Below are positions 6,420 through 9,794 of a DNA stretch of 9,794 nucleotides, one piece after another. This stretch comes from Deltaproteobacteria bacterium RBG_13_52_11 (GTDB lineage Bacteria; Desulfobacterota; B13-G15; RBG-16-54-18). The stretch is from the NCBI GenBank assembly GCA_001797745.1, contig MGQF01000098.1, positions 16,313 to 26,106 on the forward strand, written 5' to 3'. The first letter of the stretch is position 1, and the number at the start of each line of letters is the position of its first letter. The translations under genes and the position numbers were made by a program. The notes beneath the pieces are model-generated. The model worked only from the letters and a program-made list of their open reading frames with translations, made no database searches and was not told where the DNA came from.

Positions 6420-7124
6420 ATGTTTAACCCTCCTTTTTCAGGCTCCATGCTCATCTACAGTGCGCTGGGGCTGCTGTGCGCCGGCCTGGTAATGCTTATG
6501 CTGTTCATCACCAAGCGAGTGCACCATATCATACGCCGTCTGCAGCGCAAGCCGGTAGGTCGCCGGGTCGGTGTCATCGCCAGTACCTTGCGGCTACTCT
6601 TAATCCTGCTGCTGATCTCTGTCTCGAGTGCCATGTTGTTCCTGGGCGCCTTTATACAGTCCTACGCCGCCTTTACACACCGCGAGCTCGCTGCCACAAT
6701 TCACTGTACACCGGTGCCCGGTACAAAAGATGCGATGATCCTTGAGCTCGTGACGCGTGAGTCACCGACGATTGCCCTCATCAGTTGCTATCATCTGCGC
6801 GGCCAGCAATGGACCGTCGAGGGACACGTCCTCAAGTGGGATGACTGGCTCAATTTCTTAGGCCTGCGAACCATGTACAAACTGACACGCGTGCGCGGAC
6901 GTTACCTTCGGGCCGATGACGAGATGAAAAATCCTGCAACGGTCTATAGTCTGGTCGCCAACGAAGAAGACCCCCGCTGGCGCTGGCTGTACGAATATGG
7001 CGCACGCCTCCCCTTTGTGCAGGCGGTTTACGGCAACACGGTCTTCACCTTTCCTTCTGAGACCAAGACCTTCGATATCTACGTCACCACATCGGGTTTC
7101 ATGATTGCCGAAGAGGAGCAATAG
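6420..7124 (+). CDS. Two-TM protein with large C-terminal domain, uncharacterised
   Basis: The 234-residue product has two transmembrane segments (about 11-31 and 54-79) joined by a highly basic loop (33-50, several Arg and Lys) that should lie in the cytoplasm. A soluble region of about 150 residues follows and would then be outside the membrane. That region is rich in beta-type patterns and aromatic residues, with a block YKLTRVRGRYLR (153-164) and WRWLYEYGARLPFV (187-200). I cannot assign a family from memory with confidence. No good ribosome site precedes the ATG at 6420; an alternative start is the ATG at 6447 (residue 10), which keeps the whole first helix. The gene begins 21 bases after the flavodoxin stop, so read-through transcription is likely. 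A short hairpin (CCTG-TTCGG-CAGG) lies just after the stop but lacks a T tract. Confidence 0.7.
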   Translation: MFNPPFSGSMLIYSALGLLCAGLVMLMLFITKRVHHIIRRLQRKPVGRRVGVIASTLRLLLILLLISVSSAMLFLGAFIQSYAAFTHRELAATIHCTPVPGTKDAMILELVTRESPTIALISCYHLRGQQWTVEGHVLKWDDWLNFLGLRTMYKLTRVRGRYLRADDEMKNPATVYSLVANEEDPRWRWLYEYGARLPFVQAVYGNTVFTFPSETKTFDIYVTTSGFMIAEEEQ

Positions 7125-7179
7125 ACCCAACTTCCTGTTCGGCAGGTCCATTCAACACGGGAAACAGCCCAAATAATCA

Positions 7180-7208
7180 TTGCTTATGGAAGGAGAAAAG
7201 GGTACAAT
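7180..7208 (+). promoter_or_regulatory. Weak sigma-70 promoter candidate for the PilZ-like gene
   Basis: TTGCTT (7180-7185), 17 bp, TACAAT (7203-7208). The -10 matches five of six; the -35 only three. Transcription would start near 7215, giving a leader of roughly 11 bases that still includes the GGGTGA before the ATG at 7226. Confidence 0.3.
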
Positions 7209-7225
7209 AAATTTTGGGTGATACC

Positions 7226-7531
7226 ATGGACGAGAAGCCAGAACGGAGAAAAGCCATCCGGGTGCATTCCTTAAACTTTATCAATATAGATCCAGAAAAG
7301 GAAAACGAGGTTATCCACGGCCTCGGAAGGACTTTGGAATTGAACCTGGAGGGGGCTACCCTCGAGGTGGCTGATAAGCTGCCTGTTGGCGCCTTCATCG
7401 AGCTCGAACTCGCCATGGGCGAGGTAATCACTTCCCTCAAGGGTGAGATAAAAAACATCCAACCTACTGCATCTGGCCTCTACCGTGTCGGCATCCAATT
7501 TCTCAAACCGAGCACGGTTTATCTGGAGTGA
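7226..7531 (+). CDS. PilZ-domain-like protein
   Basis: This 101-residue protein resembles a single PilZ domain, the c-di-GMP sensor fold. The first signature is clear: ERRKAIRV (6-13) gives the RxxxR motif near the N-terminus. The second, normally D/NxSxxG, reads NLEGAT (40-45), with Glu in place of Ser and Thr in place of the last Gly, so ligand binding is doubtful. The later strand pattern (GAFIELELAMG, 55-65; GLYRVGIQF, 84-92) fits a PilZ beta-barrel. The ATG at 7226 is preferred over an in-frame TTG at 7214, because the AAGGAG near 7190 is too far from the TTG, while GGGTGA lies suitably before the ATG. It converges on the repressor gene, with only 11 bases between the two stop codons and a hairpin in between. 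Partner and role unknown. Confidence 0.7.
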   Translation: MDEKPERRKAIRVHSLNFINIDPEKENEVIHGLGRTLELNLEGATLEVADKLPVGAFIELELAMGEVITSLKGEIKNIQPTASGLYRVGIQFLKPSTVYLE

Positions 7532-7549
7532 GAGGTTCTCACCTATTTT
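7528..7549 (+). terminator. Intrinsic terminator candidate after the PilZ-like gene
   Basis: GTGAGA-GGT-TCTCAC (7528-7542) forms a perfect six-pair hairpin overlapping the stop codon, followed by CTATTTT (7543-7549). It works only in the plus direction, since the minus side has no T run. The stem is short, so strength is uncertain. Confidence 0.4.
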
Positions 7550-8250
7550 ACCAACTCTCTCCCGATCCAGATAACTTGGCCGATGATCTCGATGTCTCCC
7601 ATTTCGAGGTCTATTTCATACGAATCATAGAGCTTATTATCGCTCATAACCTTAATGCGGGTATCTCCTATTGGCTGGAGACGCTTTACCATAACGACGT
7701 TTTTGGTACGAAGGGCATACGTATTACCAGCAACCACCTGTTTTTTGGAACAATCGATGAGGACCGCGTCGCCATCGGTGATTGTCGGATCCATACTGTC
7801 ACCCCTTACTTCAATGAGGACAAGGTCTTCCACGTTACCCTTCGAGTTTAACCATGTACGACGAAAGGCATATTTTTCTCTCGCCCCTTCCTCAATGTCT
7901 TTCACTTCCATTCCTGTCCCATCCTCAAGGGCAACCTTGGGGACAAAGGTAAAATCACCAAGCGCCCCATAAGAAGCTGAGTCTTCCTTGACCATCGATT
8001 CTGAGGGCTCAGTAAGCATAGATCCTTCCCCCGTTAGAAGCCAATGCAGGTTGCATTTCGTAAATTGCGAAATTTTTAAAAGCAATTCCAGTGATGGCTT
8101 TGTTTTACCAGATTCCACCTCAGATAAATAACTTGCTGAAAAACCAAGTATTTTAGCAAATTCTTTTTGGGTATCCTTGTCGCGAGACTGCTTTACGCGG
8201 CTCCCTATTTCACTTTTTACGATTTTTTTACTTGACAAATTCGTATTCAT
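7543..8250 (-). CDS. Phage-type repressor: XRE helix-turn-helix plus S24 peptidase domain
   Basis: The 235-residue protein has an N-terminal XRE/Cro-type helix-turn-helix (about 14-75; core TQKEFAKILGFSASYLSEVE, 27-46). A LexA/CI-like S24 domain follows (about 100-235) with the catalytic Ser in RGDSMDPTI (Ser152) and Lys in VMVKRL (Lys189). This is the architecture of lambdoid and Mu-like prophage repressors that dimerise through the C-terminal domain. The usual Ala-Gly cleavage dipeptide before Ser152 is absent; the matching stretch reads VALEDGTG (106-113), so RecA-stimulated self-cleavage is doubtful. It is divergent from a Ner-like gene across a 47-base gap with shared control sequences. 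No ribosome site precedes the ATG, suggesting a leaderless or very short-leader message as for lambda cI. Probable role: repress the plus-strand promoter and regulate itself. Confidence 0.9.
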   Translation of the reverse strand: MNTNLSSKKIVKSEIGSRVKQSRDKDTQKEFAKILGFSASYLSEVESGKTKPSLELLLKISQFTKCNLHWLLTGEGSMLTEPSESMVKEDSASYGALGDFTFVPKVALEDGTGMEVKDIEEGAREKYAFRRTWLNSKGNVEDLVLIEVRGDSMDPTITDGDAVLIDCSKKQVVAGNTYALRTKNVVMVKRLQPIGDTRIKVMSDNKLYDSYEIDLEMGDIEIIGQVIWIGRELVK

Positions 8251-8261
8251 TTGATTATAAT
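8232..8261 (+). promoter_or_regulatory. Perfect-consensus sigma-70 promoter of the Ner-like gene
   Basis: TTGACA (8232-8237), 18 bp, TATAAT (8256-8261): both hexamers match consensus exactly. The -35 lies inside the repressor's first codons. The spacer contains CAAAT (8236-8240) and ATTTG (8249-8253) as an inverted repeat. The -10 sits in ATTATAAT (8254-8261), itself a palindrome, so it also presents TATAAT on the minus strand. Transcription should start near 8268. Confidence 0.8.
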
Positions 8262-8270
8262 GGACATTAT
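8257..8270. promoter_or_regulatory. Candidate repressor operator (palindrome over the -10 box)
   Basis: ATAATG-GA-CATTAT is a perfect inverted repeat with six-base arms covering the -10 box and probable start site. Its minus-strand reading CAATAATGTCCATT matches 12 of 14 bases at 8738-8751. Its position would let the repressor or the Ner-like protein shut the promoter. Binding is inferred, not shown. Confidence 0.5.
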
Positions 8271-8297
8271 TGAAATTTAATGAGCAAAGGGAGAACG

Positions 8298-8501
8298 ATG
8301 TCCCCCTTAGAGCTTAAGATAGAACTCCTTAAGGCAGGTATCTCTATACGTCAACTCGCAAGAAAAGAAGGGGTCAGCCACACGGCCATGTTCTATACTA
8401 TCCACGGCGTCAATAAGGGTCTTAGACTTCGAGAAGCCGTGGCGCGGGCCATCGGGAGGAGCGTCGAAGAGATATGGCCGCCCCGATCGAAAACCATTTG
8501 A
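8298..8501 (+). CDS. Ner/Nlp-family small DNA-binding protein
   Basis: The 67-residue product matches the Nlp/Ner winged helix-turn-helix family (phage Mu Ner, bacterial SfsB/Nlp): SPLELKIELLKAGISIRQLA (2-21), ARKEGVSH as the turn and the diagnostic end VARAIGRSVEEIWPPR. Ner in Mu-like phages is the Cro-like early regulator divergent from the repressor, as here. The start at 8298 is chosen because AAGGGAG (8287-8293) lies four bases upstream; an in-frame ATG at 8280 has no ribosome site. Expression should come from the perfect sigma-70 promoter at 8232-8261. In Mu-like phages a transposase gene would come next, but none is present. It may be a stand-alone or remnant regulator. Confidence 0.82.
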   Translation: MSPLELKIELLKAGISIRQLARKEGVSHTAMFYTIHGVNKGLRLREAVARAIGRSVEEIWPPRSKTI

Positions 8502-8619
8502 GGCCATTGTAGAGGTATGTAGTTACCATGTCAATGTCTAAAAAAACAACGGGTGCCTTAGACAATCAATGAGACTTTTTTGATCTATTGGAAGATAATG
8601 AGATGATAGTTCCGTTGAT

Positions 8620-8657
8620 GGTTTTACCTCGTTCCCTTAGTGAGAACAGATAAAACC
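8620..8657. repeat. Long imperfect hairpin
   Basis: GGTTTTA (8620-8626) pairs perfectly with TAAAACC (8651-8657). Inside, GTTC (8631-8634) pairs with GAAC (8643-8646) around a short loop. Internal bulges are CCTC and AGA-type. No good T tract follows, so it is not a classical terminator. Confidence 0.5.
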
Positions 8658-8665
8658 CTGTAATT

Positions 8666-8679
8666 TTCCCAGGTGGGAA
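8666..8679. repeat. 14-bp perfect palindrome TTCCCA-GG-TGGGAA
   Basis: The arms TTCCCA and TGGGAA are exact reverse complements around a two-base centre. Size and symmetry fit a dimeric DNA-binding protein site, though an RNA hairpin would have too small a loop. It lies nine bases after the long hairpin. Confidence 0.45.
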
Positions 8680-8693
8680 GTGAAGGAAAGTAC

Positions 8694-8708
8694 TGACAAA
8701 AAATGTCA
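8694..8708. repeat. Inverted repeat TGACA-AAAAA-TGTCA, operator-like
   Basis: Five-base exact arms flank five A residues, a typical operator geometry. The right arm belongs to AATGTCAA (8702-8709), one of the recurring AATGTC half-sites between 8261 and 8750. Confidence 0.45.
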
Positions 8709-8737
8709 ATAAAATGAGTAAGATGCGGGCAGCTAAT

Positions 8738-8751
8738 CAACAATGTCCATA
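8738..8751. promoter_or_regulatory. Second copy of the repressor-operator sequence
   Basis: CAACAATGTCCATA matches the minus-strand sequence of the operator at the divergent promoter in 12 of 14 bases. It directly abuts the terminator hairpin and lies about 50 bases before the sigma-54 promoter of the PAS sensor. Confidence 0.4.
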
Positions 8752-8775
8752 ACCTTTTGATTTTAAAGGTTTTTT
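8751..8775 (+). terminator. Intrinsic terminator after the Ner-like transcription unit
   Basis: AACCTTT (8751-8757) and AAAGGTT (8765-8771) form a perfect seven-pair stem with a seven-base loop, running into six T residues (8770-8775). Only the plus strand has the T tract. It insulates the sensor gene from the strong promoter upstream. Confidence 0.75.
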
Positions 8776-8798
8776 GCTTTCCCTAAAGTTCTTAGATT

Positions 8799-8814
8799 TG
8801 GCACAAAAAATGCT
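8799..8814 (+). promoter_or_regulatory. Sigma-54 (RpoN) -24/-12 promoter
   Basis: TGGCAC-AAAAAA-TGCT has GG at 8800-8801 and GC at 8812-8813, the invariant 10-base spacing of sigma-54 promoters (consensus TGGCACG N4 TTGCW); only one core position deviates. Transcription would start near 8825, about 68 bases before the sensor gene. An activator of the NtrC type is expected but no such gene is in view. Confidence 0.65.
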
Positions 8815-8892
8815 ACAATTTAAGCAAAACAGTTGTATTTCTTAAGGTACCAATGATCGCACATAAGAACTGACAGGGACGAAATAGGTGAG

Positions 8893-9794
8893 ATGCCCAG
8901 GGTAAAAGATACCGAAAAGACGAGAGAACGCCTTTTTAAAGAAGTTGCTTCACTGCGCCAACGGATTGCCGAACTGAAGCAATCTGAACGTGAACTCAGG
9001 AGGGTGGAGGAGGCGCTTCGGGAGTCCGAAGAAGAGTTGAAGGCGATTTTTAACGATGTCAGGGACGGCATCGTTCTGCTCGATATGACGGGTAAGATTA
9101 TCAAAATGAACAAGAGGATAATAGAAGTCACAGGGTATACCGAAAAAGATATTATTGGGAAACGATTTAAACTCCTAAAGATGTTTACATACAAGAGCAT
9201 GGTAAAGATGCTCACCGCATTTCCGAAAACGGTAGCTGGTCATCAGTCCCCCCCTTATGAAGTTGAAGGTCATACAAAGACAGGCGAAAAACTGATTGGT
9301 GAAATCTACGGCGCTCTCTTACGGAAAAAGGGGAAGGCGGTGGGAGTTATCGTAGTTATGAGAGATCTCACCGCGCGCAAGCAAACCGAAGAACTCTTAA
9401 ACAAGGAAAGGGAATCTTTCTTCTCTATCCTCCAAGAGGCCCCCAACGGAGTGGTCCTGATCGACAAGGATGGAAGGTATCTCTACATGAATTCTGAATT
9501 TACCAACATCACGGGTTATACCCTGAAAGATACCCCTACTGGAAAAGAGTGGTTTCGCAAGGCATATCCAGATCTACACTACAGGGAGCAGACCATGAAG
9601 GCCTGGAAGAGGGACTTCGATCATAAGGCCTTTGACAGGACATTCAGTGTGGTCTGCAAAGATGGGGGTGTGAAGGAGATAAACTTCAGGGGCACTGTGC
9701 TCAAAGATGATCGGACCATCGTGATATTAACCGACATCACCGAACGCAAAAAAGCTGAGGAGGCTTATCATGCCGTGGTAGAACACTCCTTGCA
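8893..9794 (+). CDS. Multi-PAS sensor protein, probable histidine kinase or regulator, 3' end missing
   Basis: 300 residues are visible before the window ends. An N-terminal coiled coil (about 5-50, Glu/Arg/Leu-rich) leads to PAS 1 (about 48-160), starting LKAIFNDVRDGIVLLDMTGK and ending VVMRDLTARKQTEE. PAS 2 (about 172-290) starts FFSILQEAPNGVVLIDKDG and ends ILTDITERKKAEE, the common PAC end. AYHAVVEHSL at the edge looks like a third PAS starting. No transmembrane segment is seen, so it is probably cytoplasmic. The output domain (kinase, GGDEF or sigma-54 activator) is outside the window. The ATG at 8893 has AGGTG close upstream with short spacing; upstream in-frame there is no other usable start before a stop at 8854. 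A sigma-54 promoter precedes it, suggesting conditional expression. Confidence 0.85.
   Translation, partial: MPRVKDTEKTRERLFKEVASLRQRIAELKQSERELRRVEEALRESEEELKAIFNDVRDGIVLLDMTGKIIKMNKRIIEVTGYTEKDIIGKRFKLLKMFTYKSMVKMLTAFPKTVAGHQSPPYEVEGHTKTGEKLIGEIYGALLRKKGKAVGVIVVMRDLTARKQTEELLNKERESFFSILQEAPNGVVLIDKDGRYLYMNSEFTNITGYTLKDTPTGKEWFRKAYPDLHYREQTMKAWKRDFDHKAFDRTFSVVCKDGGVKEINFRGTVLKDDRTIVILTDITERKKAEEAYHAVVEHSL

Larger units (their letters stand above)
8502..8750. other. Noncoding, symmetry-rich stretch downstream of the Ner-like gene
   Basis: The stretch from the Ner-like stop to the PAS sensor start (8502-8892) has no convincing gene. Its first 250 bases hold several inverted repeats and four copies of an ATGTC-type half-site. 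The only start-like frame is a 14-codon ORF at 8528-8572 that ends in TGA but continues open for 26 more codons to a TAA at 8651. The remainder (8751-8892) holds a terminator, a sigma-54 promoter and the sensor gene leader. The segment could be the 3' part of the Ner-like transcript, an operator cluster, or degraded phage sequence. Confidence 0.5.

Noticed and set aside
8254..8259. Minus-strand -10 box TATAAT for the repressor
   Set aside because: It is only three bases from the repressor ATG, which would put the transcript start inside the first codons, and no -35 box fits; it is more likely a by-product of the palindromic -10.
8570..8572. TGA as selenocysteine
   Set aside because: No SECIS-like hairpin is apparent just downstream and no selenoprotein-like motif surrounds the codon.

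Overview
The window reads as a piece of an anaerobic, mostly GC-rich bacterial genome, most plausibly Desulfobacterota (former Deltaproteobacteria). That placement is an inference from gene content: a B12-type radical SAM enzyme, a LutA/LutB-like iron-sulfur pair, a UbiE/MenG-family methyltransferase, an FmdE-family protein, a WrbA-like flavodoxin, a PilZ protein and a PAS sensor behind a sigma-54 promoter. No rRNA, tRNA, CRISPR array or insertion sequence was seen.

Layout. Bases 1-1062 are the 3' part of a radical SAM gene. After a 248-base gap holding a promoter candidate, 1311-4216 is a tight three-gene operon: a two-CCG-domain Fe-S protein, a LUD-domain ferredoxin-like protein (LutB type) and a UbiE/MenG-type methyltransferase. 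No LutC-like gene lies in the window, so this looks like a quinone-linked redox module rather than a standard lactate operon. Bases 4217-5300 are AT-rich and carry two small membrane-protein genes of unknown function, separated by nested inverted repeats. Bases 5304-7124 return to higher GC with an FmdE-family Zn/Fe protein, a flavodoxin and a two-TM protein with a large C-terminal domain. A small PilZ-like gene follows (7226-7531).

The most unusual part is 7543-8775. A phage-type S24/XRE repressor on the minus strand faces a Ner/Nlp-type small DNA-binding protein on the plus strand. They share a 47-base gap that contains part of a perfect sigma-70 promoter (TTGACA, 18 bp, TATAAT) and a palindrome over its -10 box. 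This is the arrangement of a Mu-like or lambdoid lysogeny switch, but no integrase, transposase or structural gene follows. Instead there are about 250 bases without a convincing gene, dense in inverted repeats and in copies of an AATGTC half-site, ending in a strong intrinsic terminator (8751-8775).

Beyond the terminator a good sigma-54 (-24/-12) promoter drives a multi-PAS sensor gene that runs off the end of the window. The repressor lacks the usual Ala-Gly autocleavage dipeptide, so the switch may be a remnant or a domesticated regulator. Identifications rest on reading motifs by eye; no database search was possible.
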